A DNA stretch of 64,000 bases from Teratosphaeria epicoccoides (lineage: Eukaryota > Ascomycota > Dothideomycetes > Mycosphaerellales > Teratosphaeriaceae). Of the stretch, positions 1 to 11,189 are shown piece after piece; within the stretch, counting starts at the first letter, position 1; each line of letters starts with the position of its first letter. The stretch is from NCBI GenBank assembly GCA_021401465.1, contig JADDMT010000120.1, positions 1 to 64,000 of the forward strand, written 5' to 3'. The notes beneath the pieces are model-generated. The model was not told where the DNA came from. It saw only the letters and a list, made by a program, of their open reading frames with translations, and searched no databases. The position numbers and the translations under genes are program-made.

Positions 1-142
1 CGCGGGTAGGGGACGCCTTACTAACACGCGGAGGAGAGATGTGTGCAGCTTAGCTACTAAGGTTGTCGAGGCATTGTCGACACGAGCGACGATCGCGGGC
101 AGAGCGAGTAGCGTCGAACTTAGTCTGCAGCATATGAGCCAT
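1..142 (-). pseudogene. Antisense ORF of GypA-1, N-terminal fragment
   Basis: The minus strand starts with an intact ATG at 142-140 and reads toward the window edge. It encodes the start of the 498-codon protein seen in full at 25920-27416, beginning MAYVLQTK-like with a Cys-x4-Cys-x2-Cys group in the better copies. The rest is cut off by the window start. It also carries the in-frame TAA about 40 codons in that is shared by all four GypA copies. Confidence 0.6.
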
Positions 143-296
143 TATAGCTAAGACGGGTTAATTGATCTTGATTGATTAATTGAAGAAGAAGGAGCTCTAG
201 TACAGACCCGTAGACACGGCGAGGCGCAAGCTAAGCGAAGTAGGAGCGGAGGTCGATGTTAGTGTCTTAGAACAGGAAAGTTTAGGAAGCGACGAG

Positions 297-305
297 GTTT
301 TTATA
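297..305 (-). promoter_or_regulatory. TATA-like box upstream of GypA-1 antisense ORF
   Basis: On the minus strand this reads TATAAAAAC, 155 bp upstream of the antisense ATG (142). The same box sits at the same spacing in GypA-2, -3 and -4 although the surroundings are heavily mutated. Confidence 0.5.
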
Positions 306-498
306 CCCTCTGACAGCCCCCCTGTTGCCTACCGCAACCGTTGAGCTAGTGACTCGAACTACATGCGCAGAGTACCTGCCTTTAGTTGACTTACAGGGGG
401 ACCGAATGATGCAATAACAGATAACGCGGCTGTCACGCATGTACGCCGACCGCACTCGTGCTAGCCTACTAGCATAGAAATGTGGCGAGGCCCGCGCT

Positions 499-512
499 AG
501 GAGCGCGCTCCT
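499..512. repeat. 14-bp perfect palindrome in the GypA spacer
   Basis: AGGAGCGCGCTCCT is an exact inverted repeat. It is present unmutated in all four GypA spacers (also 3803-3816, 25551-25564, 44501-44514), about 355-370 bp upstream of the antisense ATG. It contains no CpA or TpG step, so a CpA-directed mutator could not easily change it; its survival is not by itself proof of function. Confidence 0.55.
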
Positions 513-940
513 GCCGTTTCGAGCGGCGCGCGTAGGGCGTCCGCGTACTTTCCTACTACCCTAAGGTTCTACGACATGTTCTTCACGGTCACGACTAAAT
601 AGGGACGGCTAAGCTACTTGGCGAGGCCGGCGCGCATGCTCGCCCTATAATTTCAAGGATTGACTAAAGTACGTACTCGTAGTTTCCTGATATCTCGATC
701 CGCATGTAAAGCAAAGGTGTTACGAAGCTACCTAACATGTGACGGATTAAAACCCGCCCGAGTTAGTAGCCTCCGCCCTGCACTCGCTACGAAGGTGTTA
801 AGGTGTACGCATGACACATGTTACGTAGGCTATCTACCTATTCACCCTTGCGCGGTGTAAGCGTGCTATATCCCGTACCCTATATGTTCCGCGTGCGTTA
901 CTTAGTAAGGCTAGGGACATCCTCATAGGAGGAGGGGCAG

Positions 941-1300
941 TGATACGGTTGATACTAGGGGACCATTTGAACCGCATGGGTTCTAATGGCCGCCCTTAGC
1001 ATGCAGTGACCCTGCCACATATGGCAAGGGGGTCCTTCGTACATACGTTGGCTCGTATGTCGTCCGAGTAGGATCAGTTGTCGACGTAGGACGCCCCTAC
1101 GTCGCTGACCCTACGGTACCCCTACGGGGTTAGGCTCGGACATGCTTTCCCTAATTAAGGAGCGTTAGGGGTTATAAGCACCCTTAGCGCTACCTCTGCG
1201 ATAAGCAGAAAGCAGCGCTGTCTTGTACCTACTAAAGGGTCGGATTACTCTGTTACACTGCGAGATATTTTCATATCATATAGCATATACATCTATATCA
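941..1300 (+). repeat. GypA-1 3' LTR
   Basis: It begins TGATACGG and ends TATCA (the TG...CA form), is 360 bp long, and matches seven other GypA LTRs in the window. The purine tract ending AGGAGGAGGGGCAG directly precedes it. The following 5 bases, ATTTG, would be the right target-site duplicate; the left one is outside the window. Confidence 0.9.
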
Positions 1301-1458
1301 ATTTGTTAGAAGAGTATACTTAATCTACTAGACAATTAAGGGTAGACTAGAGGCTACTACTATACTATGTAAAGGAGACTAGAGCCTATTAGAGCATGTT
1401 AGACAGACTCTTAAGATGCAGATAAGACGTAAAGGAGCCTAGCAACTATTTAGACATA

Positions 1459-1551
1459 GTTAAAAAGTTTGTAGTTACTCTCTAAAACTGTTAAAAAGTT
1501 TGTAGTTACCTTCTAAAACTGTTAAAAAGTTCGTAGTTACCTTCTAAAACT
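1459..1551 (+). repeat. Three tandem 31-bp repeats in the CopA leader
   Basis: Units 1459-1489, 1490-1520 and 1521-1551 follow GTTAAAAAGTTTGTAGTTAC plus CTTCTAAAACT with only one or two transitions between them. They lie in the non-coding part (1301 to about 1850) between the left edge and Gag. The rest of that stretch is AT-rich, and I see no gene in it. Confidence 0.85.
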
Positions 1552-1849
1552 ATATAGGAATTCGACATATAATAATCTTAGTTTATCTGTTTTATATTTA
1601 TTTACTATTTATAATACTTACTTACTATAGACTTGTCTAAGGACTAAAAGAAAGTCCCTACTCTAACATAAGAAAACAACAAGTTCTAGTTCAAGCAGGA
1701 GTCCTGTCTCCTTATAACAAAGAAGTACGCATAGCTAATTAACTAGAAGGCGCCGCTTCTAACAAGCCTGAAGATAGTAATTACAAATAGCAAAGTTTCT
1801 AGTAGTTAGAGCGGATGTTAGAGCAAGCTAGAGAGCTAAGCTTATAAGA

Positions 1850-3013
1850 CAGGCAAGTTAACAGTTAGAGGAACTACCTACTACTTAGTAGTTACCTTTC
1901 ATCTTTATAGGCATACCTCTACGCAAACTCTAGTTAGACTTAAAGGATAATCAGTTAGACTCGAAGGGTAAGCAGCTAGTCCTACTATAGTAGTACTTAA
2001 GGCATGCGAGCAAGTAACTACAGAGATCCTCTAATCTATCCTTAGCTATATAGAGAGATTAGAGCTAACAAAGTACTAGTTAGAGCTTGTCAGGATCTCA
2101 GGACTAAAGAGACTAGACCCTCGAAGGTACTATGCTACTAGCTACTAATGAAGAGGAGGTATAGTCACAATATATTGTAGGTAATTAGATGTACAAGTTA
2201 GCTAACACTAATGAATAGTTTGAGGCTAATTTAACTGCCCTATATAAGATATCGCGGAGCCTCGACGAGATTAATAGTACTCTGACGCTTGAATACAAGA
2301 TAGCCGCAGAGGTGTAGGCTATACTACTCTCGAAATACAAGAAAAACCTTCTAACATCCTTAAGGGTATACTAGTAATAGTACATAATATACAAGATAGA
2401 CGAGGATACAAGCATTAATGACGCCTATACGACACTTACAAACCTATTACAAAAGATCATTAATGTCAAACCTAAGACAAGGATGTTATATACATAGGAC
2501 AGAGTCGTCTAATAGCTTCTTAATATCCTACCTAAGCACTACTACGACCTAAGGCGTAACATTAATCTAATAGGTATAAAGGATAGTTAGAGAGTCCTAT
2601 ATATCCTGTTTAAGAGGAGTCGCGCCTAAAGGGCTCTGACATTACAATAAGCGCGGATTTTAGAAAGGGTAGAGTAAGCTTCCTTTGTAGTTTACCTAAC
2701 TATATAGTATAGAAGTACCTATAACTACTAGATGCATAAAAGGCACTAAAAGAGAAGCTACGTAAGCGCCATAGTAGCCTACCTCGCTAGAGGAACGCTA
2801 AGCTAAGGTCTCTAACCTAGAAGATTAGAGCATTAGAGATAAAGAGTAAGAAGTCTAGTCAGAGTAAATTGAGCCTAGGTAAGAAGGACAAGAGGCGCAC
2901 GAACAAGCGAAAGTATAAAAAGGCTAAGGTCTATACTATAGATGCAGACATATCGTCGCCCTTAGGCGACTCTAACTCTAAGAGCTTAGTATTATTAGAG
3001 TGCTCTAATTCCT
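1850..3013 (+). pseudogene. CopA-1 Gag remnant
   Basis: The plus-strand frame from 2132 reads through a Gag-like (UBN2-type) helical domain with many TAG and a few TAA stops. It includes a stretch like LLSKYKKNLLTSLRVY and, in a shifted frame toward the end, a lysine-rich segment (KKDKRRTNKRKYKKAK) like the basic C-terminus of copia Gag. A coding-like frame also runs upstream of 2132, so the true start is unclear and 1850 is approximate. The frame is cut by GypA-2 at 3013 and resumes at 11190. The protein would have packaged the element's RNA. It is non-functional because of the stops and frame changes. Confidence 0.6.
3009..3013. repeat. Target-site duplication TTCCT (left) of GypA-2
   Basis: TTCCT at 3009-3013 recurs exactly at 11185-11189, immediately outside the two GypA-2 LTRs. 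It shows insertion into CopA-1 Gag. Confidence 0.9.
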
Positions 3014-3373
3014 TAATATAGATATATATGCTATATGATATAAAAATATCTCGTAGTGTGACAGAGTAATCCGACCTTTTAATAGGTACAAGATAGCGCT
3101 ACTTTCTGCTTATTGCAGAGGTAGCGCTAGAGGTGCTTATAACCCCTAACGCCCCTTAATTAGGGAAAGCATGTCTGAGCCTATCCCCGTAGGGGTATCG
3201 TAAGGTTAGCGACATAGGGGCATCCTACGTTAACTACTAATCCTACTTAGACGACATATAAGCTAACGTATGTATAAAGGACCCCTTTACTATATGTAGT
3301 AGGGTTAATGCATGCTAAGGGCAGACATTAGAACCTATGTAGCTCTAATAGCCCCCTAGTATTAACCGTATCA
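3014..3373 (-). repeat. GypA-2 3' LTR
   Basis: 360 bp, read on the minus strand from TGATACGG to a terminal TATTA (TATCA with one transition). The complement of the GypA purine tract follows at 3374-3389. Confidence 0.9.
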
Positions 3374-4009
3374 CTGCCCCTCCTCCTATAAGGATGTCCC
3401 TAGCCTTACTAAGTAATACGCGCAGAACATATAGGGTATAGGATATAGCACGCTTATACCGCGTAAGAGTAAATAGGTAGATAGCCTATATAACATATGT
3501 CATGCGCATACCTTAATACCTTCGTAGTAAGTACGAGGCGGAGGCTGCTAACTTAGGCGGGTTTTAATCTGTTACATGTTAGGCGGCTTCGTAATACCTT
3601 CGCTTTACATGCAGATTAAGATATTAGGAAACTACAAGTACGTACTTTAGTTAACCTTTGAAATAGTAGGGCGAGTATGCGCGCCGGCCTTGCTAAGTAG
3701 CTTAGCCGTCCCTATTTAGTCGTGACTATAAAGAAAGTGTTATAGAACCTTAGGGGTAGTAGGAATATACGCGGACACTCTGCGCGTACTACTCGAAATA
3801 GCAGGAGCGCGCTCCTAGCGCGGGTCTCGTCACATTTTCATGCTAGTAGACTAGCACGAGTACAGTTAGCGCATATGCGTGACAGCCACGTTATCTATTC
3901 TTGCATTATTCGGTCCCCTTGTAAGTTAACTAAAGGTAGGTACTCTGCGTATGTAGTTTAAGTTACTAGCTTAACGGTTAGGGTAGGCAACAGAGGGGCT
4001 ATTAGAGAG

Positions 4010-4018
4010 TATAAAAAC
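4010..4018 (+). promoter_or_regulatory. TATA-like box upstream of GypA-2 antisense ORF
   Basis: TATAAAAAC lies 155 bp upstream of the (mutated) start codon at 4173, matching the spacing in the other GypA copies. A pyrimidine-rich CTTCTTCTTC tract lies between the box and the start. Confidence 0.5.
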
Positions 4019-4172
4019 CTCGTTGCTTTCCCTAACTTCCTGTTCTAAAACACCTATATTGACCTCTGCTTCTATTCCGCTTAGCCCGCGCCTTGCTATG
4101 TCTATAGCTCTAAACTAGAGCTTCTTCTTCTTCAATCAATTAATCAAGATTAATTAACTTATCTTAGTAATA

Positions 4173-5669
4173 ATAGCTTATATGCTACAGACTAAGTTTA
4201 ACGCTACTCGCTCTGCCCGCGATTGTCGCTTGTATTAATAATGCCTTAATAACCTTAGCAGCTAAGCTACACATATCTCTCCTCTACGTGTTAGTAAGGC
4301 GTCCCCTACCCGCGAGGTATGTGTGGCTTATACTAACCGAAGCGTAGCCGAGATCTACATCAGCGGATTTAATGAGGGTAGTATCTACTACAATTATGTC
4401 AACTGTATTAGTAAGCATTAAAAATGCTAAGACCTCCCTAAAGAGGTATATGGCGAGTATAACTAACTCTGCTATAACATTAATGACTTCTAGAGTACAC
4501 GTAACAAGGGGATTACTAAAGGTACTCTGACTATAAACAGGCTATAGGCTAAGTACTACAAGGTACTCGCCTACCTGCTTAGTACCCTCTTGTGCTTTAC
4601 CGCGACTACTAACCGTTCTTATAGCAGTGTTCGCTTTGACTCTCTACTAACAGGCAAAAACGTTTGTCTAGGTCTAATCGTAGACTTAGTTCAGAAGATT
4701 TTAAAGGTGCTAACTATTAGGGTCGAGACCTTCGCTATAGTATGTATATAGTATAGGTACTCTCTAAGTATAAAGGCTAACTTTCTCCGCTAGGCTAACG
4801 TTAGCGTCGAGAAATATCCGACTAGCCGTTAGCGTTAGCAACTCGGGGCCCTTGCCTCTATTAACGATAACTTCGAGATGCAGATAATCTGCAAGAAGGT
4901 TATTAAGCAATTCACTGTTCCTGCTACTAAGGCTACGCCCTAGCGCTATACCGAGAGGCAGCCTGCCTCTAAGCTAGTCCTAAGGACTAAGCCGTAGGTT
5001 ATATACTTGAATCCTGTCGCGTGCATATAGCTAATACATTGTAGCGCTGCCGCCTACGCCGCCTTGACGCTACTATCTAAGAAGAAGAAGAAGGCTAGGG
5101 CCGAAATTAAGGTTAGTAACAAGGAAGCCGAACCTTCCCTACTTGCAATTCGCACTACGTCTGCTAAGACGCTAAGGTACAAGCCTCTAGGCCAGATCTT
5201 TAAGGATTAGGAGGATGAAAACGTCTAGGATACCTTCGGTCCTAACGTGATCCCTTTGCGCTATAGTGTTACCATACTAGTTACGCCTAAGGGAGACACT
5301 AAGTCTAATGATGTAGTTAACACTTATGTCAAGAAGCGCAAGATGATCTCAAGGGCCGAGCGCGATAGCTGCAAGCGCGCCTAAGTCTCTTCGCCTTCTA
5401 ATGCTAAGGATGAGGTAGTCATTGCGACTAGGCGTAGTAAGGATGTCGCTAGCTCTCTAGCTACTATAGGCTCTAAAGACAAGCTCTCTTGTAACCTACT
5501 AAAGAAGAAGATGCTAGCCTCTCTTCGTGGCGTTACTACTCCTGTTACTTATAGTCGCTTCGGGGTGTTTAGTAGACCCCGTGTAGGTAGGTAGTCCCTA
5601 GCAGACTATAACAAGAAAGACTCTTCTGCTTCAGGTTTAGTCAGGAAGCCCCTAACTAGTAGTCGCTAA
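4173..5669 (+). pseudogene. GypA-2 antisense ORF, 498 codons
   Basis: This frame runs opposite to gag-pol and lies between the end of pol and the 3' LTR. The start codon is ATA here (ATG in GypA-3), the terminal TAA is at 5667-5669, and the length is 1497 nt, identical to GypA-3. All interruptions are in-frame stops from substitutions. The protein is Cys-rich near the N-terminus, then carries a long basic Lys/Arg/Ser-rich C-terminal half. I do not recognise a named family. The basic tail and Cys groups would suit nucleic-acid binding, which is inference. Confidence 0.7.
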
Positions 5670-5809
5670 GCATTAGCTACAAAGCTAATCTAAGTATGTC
5701 TCTTGTTCTCCTTAGGTTTATTCTAGGTGTGCCTTTAGGCATTAATGATGTATAAGTAGGGCGTTTGCTTCTTGTTATTACTTCGCGCGTTATGCGCTAC
5801 ATACACGTG

Positions 5810-8800
5810 TTAAAAACTCTGCTCTAAAACTCTTATCTTCCTACAAATTGACCTTCTTAAGCCCTGCTTATACCTCCTCTGCTCTTCGAATTCACGAATA
5901 GCTTCTAGGGCGTTCTTGTAGTATTCGGCTAGAACCTATTATGTGTACTTAGGTAGGTATCCTTTCTACTTTACTAGATAGTACATTACGCCTTTACGCT
6001 ACATACTATCCTTAATACCCTTGACTTCCTACTCTTCGTTCTCTTCTGCTACTAGCATTAGGTCCGTAGGCTCTTCGCCCTTACGCTGTACCTATAGTTC
6101 GAGTAGAGATACGTAGAAGACGTCATGCACATAATACGACAATAGCAACGATAGCTAGTACGCCTGCAAGCCTATTATGTCACGTATCTAGAAGGGTCTA
6201 ACGAACCTTAGTGTCATCTTCTTACTTAGAAGTTTTAGCTTAAGATTCTTTGTTAATAGTAATACCTTTATACTAACCGCGTACTACATCGGTTTAGCAT
6301 AGGCGTTATTATGTTTAATCTAGGATTCTAAGGCCTTTTTCTAGTGTTCTATTAGTACTGAATGTACCTCGCGTATACGCCGCGCTAATTCCGCGGCAGC
6401 CGGCACCCTCTCCTTAGAAGACTCGTCCTAAGGCAGTTCTAGGTGTATCTCTAGATTAAAGCCATAAAGAATCTGAAATAGCGACATACGCATAGTAGCA
6501 TACATGCTATTATTAACTGCAAATTCCGCTATAGGAATTGCGTTAGCCTAGGCATCCTAGTTCTTAGCGTAGTAGTACTAAAGGTACTACTTAAGAGTCT
6601 AGTTTCTACGTTTAGTCTAACTATTAGTCTGTAGATAGAATGCTGTACTTAGGCGGTACTTAACACGCGCCTTAAACACAAATTCTTGCTAGTATTTACT
6701 AGTAAAGATAGAACCTCGATCTAATAGGATACTTCGGGGGACACTAAAGCGCTCTATGACTTCGTCACGAAGTAGTTGCGCAAGCTTGCTACTTGTGCAC
6801 TTTTTCGTACATAGGATGAAGACATTCATCTTCAAGTATTAGTCGACTACTATAAGGACAGCATTAACTACATTGCCTCTCTACTTTGCTAGTAGCAAGT
6901 TAGTAATAAAATCCATAGTTAAGTCTTGCTATGGTCTCTCTAGTAGTAGGAGCGCCTAAGCATCGCCATAGGGGCGATAGCGCCGAGATTTGCTAATCTA
7001 GCATGTCTAGCAGGATTTGACATAGTTAGAGACATCCTGTTCTAGCGTCAGCTACTAGTATTTGCGTCTAAGAAGCGCGTATGTCTTCTCTACGCCAAAA
7101 TGGCCCGCAAGTTCATTGTCATGATGAATACAGAGGAGCTACGAACAGAGTATGTAGTTAGTAGGTACGTAGAGCCTATTATCAAAGTACTACAAGTCGC
7201 CTGACTTAGTCTAGTACTTTAGACTACCTGTAGTGTCCTAGAGGGCTACACCCTTATTAATTAACTCTAGTTCTTACTCTTGTAACTACTAAATAAGTCT
7301 CGAGACTTCTTTAAAGGGTTCTTTAGACATCGCATACCTACCGCATGTAAGCTAGTTAACTACTACATGGATTAAGCTAGACACGGTCGCCATAACTGCT
7401 AGATAGGAGGGTTCGTTAGTAGCGGAGGCTATAAGGCCCTATTAGACCTATAGTCGACCTACAAGAGGAGCTAACGACAGATTGCTACCCTAAACTATAA
7501 GCTTTGTTTATAGCATAAGGAGAAGCTATTAGTTGCCCTGCTCCCTAGTGTCGTAGTCTAGTTGTCACGAAGGACTGTCGGCTAGATTCGTCTTTCCGGA
7601 ACGATGCTAGATAACAAAGTTAAAGCTAGCGAGGAAAGTCGCCTAGCTTGCTTGCTAACTACTTAGCTACTTTATACCTATAAAGCCGCGAAGGTTGTTA
7701 TAGTTAGTAAGTACCTTACTAGGGTGCGCTACACCTTCGAGGTAGTATTAGTACTCCTTAAAGCCGTTAACAATAGCTAAAAGCTCTTAGTCGTAAGTCT
7801 TGTAGTTAAGCTTAGCGCCCTGCATCTTCCGCGACTAGAAGGTAATTAGGTACTATTATGTACTACCTTCATGCGACTAGAGCTGCGATATAATTACGGC
7901 TATTACGAATTTTGAAGTATTAGTCTCTATTTAGATCTTCGTAGTAGGGTCAAAGTGCCGAAGTATAGGCGTAGTTTAAAAAGCTGCTTTAAATTTAGAG
8001 AAAGCCTTGCTCTAAGCCTCCTCCTAAGGCACTATCCCTAGCTTTTTTCCTTAAATCGCGCCCTTTGCGAGGGCCGTGAGGGGGGCCACGATCTTCGAGT
8101 AGGATTATATGAATCTGTAATAGAAGTTAGTAAATCCTAGGAACACCTATACTTCTTGGATAGTAGTTAGCTATAGCTACTCTGTAACTACGGACACCCT
8201 TTAGTCATCTATGATGACTCCTTCTATAGAGACAATGTATCCAAGAAACTTAATCCTATCCGTTAGGAATGAGTACTTCTTTAGGTTCGCATATAGAGCG
8301 AACTTATAGAGCTATTCGAGTACTATCCTTAGATGCCGAATATGCTCCTCCTTCGAGTTAGAGTAGACTAGTATATCGTCTAAATATACTACGTAGCAGG
8401 TGTTAACGAGGCTGGCTAGGGCCCGGTTAATATACGCTTAGAACGTCGCTAGTGCGTTAGTCAAGCTAAATAGTATCACTGTATACTTAAAGTGTCTATA
8501 CTACATTCGGAACGTAGTCTTCTACTTGTCGCCCTTTCAGATTAGTATCTAGTAGTAGGCGTCCTTTAAGTCGATAGACAAGAAGATAGCGGCGTGACTA
8601 AGGCGGTCAAGCGTCTCGCTAATAAGTAGTAGGGGGCAGCGGTTCTTCTAAGTTACCGCGTTAAGGTTCCTATAGTTAACGTATAGGCGGAGCATGTTAT
8701 CCTTCTTTAGGACAAACATAACTAACACTCTAGCCTCGCTGTCGCTTTGTCGGATCTACGCGTTACTTTGCGCCTTGTAGAGGTAGTCTCGAAGTGTTTC

Positions 8801-10775
8801 GAGCTACGATTCTAACATAGGGTATAGAGGATAATACGGAGGATTATAACCCTCCTTAAGGTTAATCGCATGTTCCGCATCTAGGGCCTAGGCATAGGCC
8901 GTAGCCTCTACGTCGAAAATATCGGCGTATTCCTCTAACTTAGGCGGAAGTGTAACGTCTTCCTTAACGTTCTATATGCGGACTATATACACGTATTAGA
9001 CCTTCTTCATGTCCTTGTAGAAGCCGTGTACGTCACGCATCCTTACTACAGGAACTTCGCCTATAGAGCTATAGAACTAATTGTTAGTAGCTCTATTAAC
9101 AACGACTCCCTACTTGTAGCGCTAAGGGCGGCCGAGTAGGAGCTCCTTATTAGGAACGTCTTTAGCGTAGAAGACTTTGTTAGTCTTACATACTTCTCCT
9201 AAAGAGTCCGCGAGTTAGAGGCGCACGTTGTATGCGCCTTAAGCCGCTACGCCTTCGCCTCGAAAGGACTTCATAGTAGGCAGTAGGGCTCCTAGGATTA
9301 GCTTTAAACCGAGCCGTATAATTACCCGCTAGGGTATCACATTAACCTCCGCAAGGTTGTCTAACATATAGTCTACTAGCTTAAGCGAGCTATTAACTCG
9401 GACTATACCGGATAGGCGCTAGGCAGGCTACAAGTCTACACTATTAGTAACAGACAGCTTAGATACCTATAGTAGCTACTCGGTTGTTTTAGGCTTGTCC
9501 TTCTTTCGCCTCCCCTCTTAGGAGGTTTCAGACACCTTGCTTACCTTCTTCCTATTACTTTGTTTAGGATAGCGAGCTGCCTAGTAGTCCCTCGCTCTAC
9601 AGATGTAGTAGCTGCTTAGAGGCTTCTCGCTACTGTCTTTAGGCTCGGAGAGCTTGCTCCTCTAGAATTAACTACTACGTTAGACATGACCCTTAGGGCG
9701 CTTATAATAGCGGCCCTTTAGTAGGTCCTTAGGGCTTAAACGCTTATTATCCTTGCTGCCTAATTTCCTATTTCGCTTCAAGGTAATCTCTATACATGTC
9801 GCAAGGGACACGAGGTCTTGCCGAGTTGTCGGAAGTTCATGAAAAGTCATGATTGTCTTCTAAAGATTGTCATCAAGTTTAACAAGTAGGTGCCGCACGC
9901 ATTACGTCTTAGTATAGGGTAGCATCTATCCCTCGAGTGTAGCAAGGTAGGTAGCGAAGCTAGAGGTTATTTGTCCCTTCCTCTGCTTAGCCTTCTTATA
10001 CTTAACAGACATAGTAAGGGCATAGTTCCCTGGATCCTCGACCTAGTTAACGTAGAACTAGCGAAAGTCTGCCTATGTATATGTTCTGTCATAGACCCGC
10101 ATAAGGTTATACTGCTTATGCTAATTATTACGAGGTTCCTTATCCTCTTCGAGCTACATTATACTAAAGGCGACTCGTTCGCCCTCTATAGAATATCCGC
10201 GTCAGTTAAGCATGAAAACTGCCTTACATGCCTACAAGAAAGTTCAAGCCTCCTTTAAGGTGTCTCCCTTAAATGGCTTCAGGTTGCGTGCGTTACGACT
10301 GCCTCCTAGTTAGCCTACTATGGCCCCGAATTTAGGCACTAGATTTGCAGGCACATGCGGAGAGTCTACGTCTGCTAGTAAGTTGTCTTTACGGGTCCCT
10401 AGCATGAAATCTCACTAGAATTTTTTCGTCAGCTAGTTTATTAGTACTGCTTATAGTAACGTCTTAGTCGTCCTCGCCGTTGTCGCTACTAGAAGGGGTG
10501 CGGCTCTAGCTCTAGTTCACAAGGCGGTTCATGACCTAATTGACAATTATAGCTACAAGGGCTAGGTCGATAGTCAGGGTTAGCTATAGTCCCTATGCGG
10601 GGGGTCTATTGCCTTGTCTACTACGTAATTAGCCTCTAGCAGAACTGTCGCTTAATGTAGTGTCGCTTGTAGGGGGTGCTTCTACGGGCTAGTTACTTAG
10701 GCTAGCTTCGCTATTACAGGCGCTTAGGATAGCGCTTGTTACGCGTTAGTTACAAGTTCGTAGTACTCTAGACAT
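5810..10775 (-). pseudogene. GypA-2 gag-pol polyprotein
   Basis: Reads from ATG 10775 to a stop position at 5812-5810, with Gag, aspartic protease, reverse transcriptase, RNase H, integrase (HHCC plus core) and a C-terminal chromodomain-like segment in that order. The RT box YLDD is still encoded near 8380. The distance from the RT YVNYRG-like motif (8683) to the stop is 2871 nt, the same as in GypA-4, so the pol part keeps its frame; one base is gained between the Gag start and RT relative to GypA-3. Dozens of TAG codons make it inactive. Confidence 0.8.
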
Positions 10776-10824
10776 ATTGTAGTATTCTCTGCTAGACTAC
10801 AAAGCAGAGGGGAGAAAGCAGAAC

Positions 10825-11184
10825 TAATATAGATATATATGCTATATAATATGAAAATATCTCGTAGTGTGACAGAGTAATCCGACCTTTTAATAGGTAC
10901 AAGATAGCGCTACTTTCTGCTTATCGTAGAGGTAGCGCTAGAGGTGCTTATAACCCCTGACGCCCCTTAATTAGGGAAAGCATGTCTGAGCCTATCCCCG
11001 CAGGGGTATCGTAGGGTTAGTGACATAGGTGCATCCTACATTAACTACTAATCCTACTTAGACAACATACAAGTTAACGTATGTATAAAGGACCCCCTTG
11101 CTATGTGTAGCAGGGTTACTACATACTAAGGGCGGATATCAGAACCTATGCGGCTCTAATAGCCCCCTAGTACTAACTGTATCA
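10825..11184 (-). repeat. GypA-2 5' LTR
   Basis: 360 bp direct repeat of 3014-3373. It differs from that partner mainly by transitions, as expected after RIP. Confidence 0.9.
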
Positions 11185-11189
11185 TTCCT

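Larger units (their letters stand above)
1..1300 (+). mobile_element. GypA-1, 3' end of a Ty3/gypsy element
   Basis: This is the right-hand end of a GypA element whose 5' part lies outside the window. It holds the N-terminal part of the antisense ORF (1-142, minus strand), about 800 bp of spacer that also holds that ORF's upstream region, a purine tract (925-940) and the 3' LTR (941-1300). The order and sequence match the right end of GypA-4 at 43980-45305. The LTR ends in TATCA and is followed directly by CopA sequence, so the element sits inside CopA-1 or at its left edge. Confidence 0.85.
3014..11184 (-). mobile_element. GypA-2, full-length Ty3/gypsy chromovirus
   Basis: 8171 bp with LTRs at both ends and an exact TTCCT duplication. 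Read on the minus strand the order is 5' LTR (10825-11184), gag-pol (10775-5810), antisense ORF (4173-5669 on plus), spacer, purine tract (3389-3374) and 3' LTR (3014-3373). It is heavily mutated by transitions but nearly collinear with GypA-3 and GypA-4. Confidence 0.92.

Noticed and set aside
660..860. Short open frame in the GypA-1 spacer.
   Set aside because: The equivalent spacer in GypA-2, -3 and -4 does not keep it, and it has no recognisable domain.
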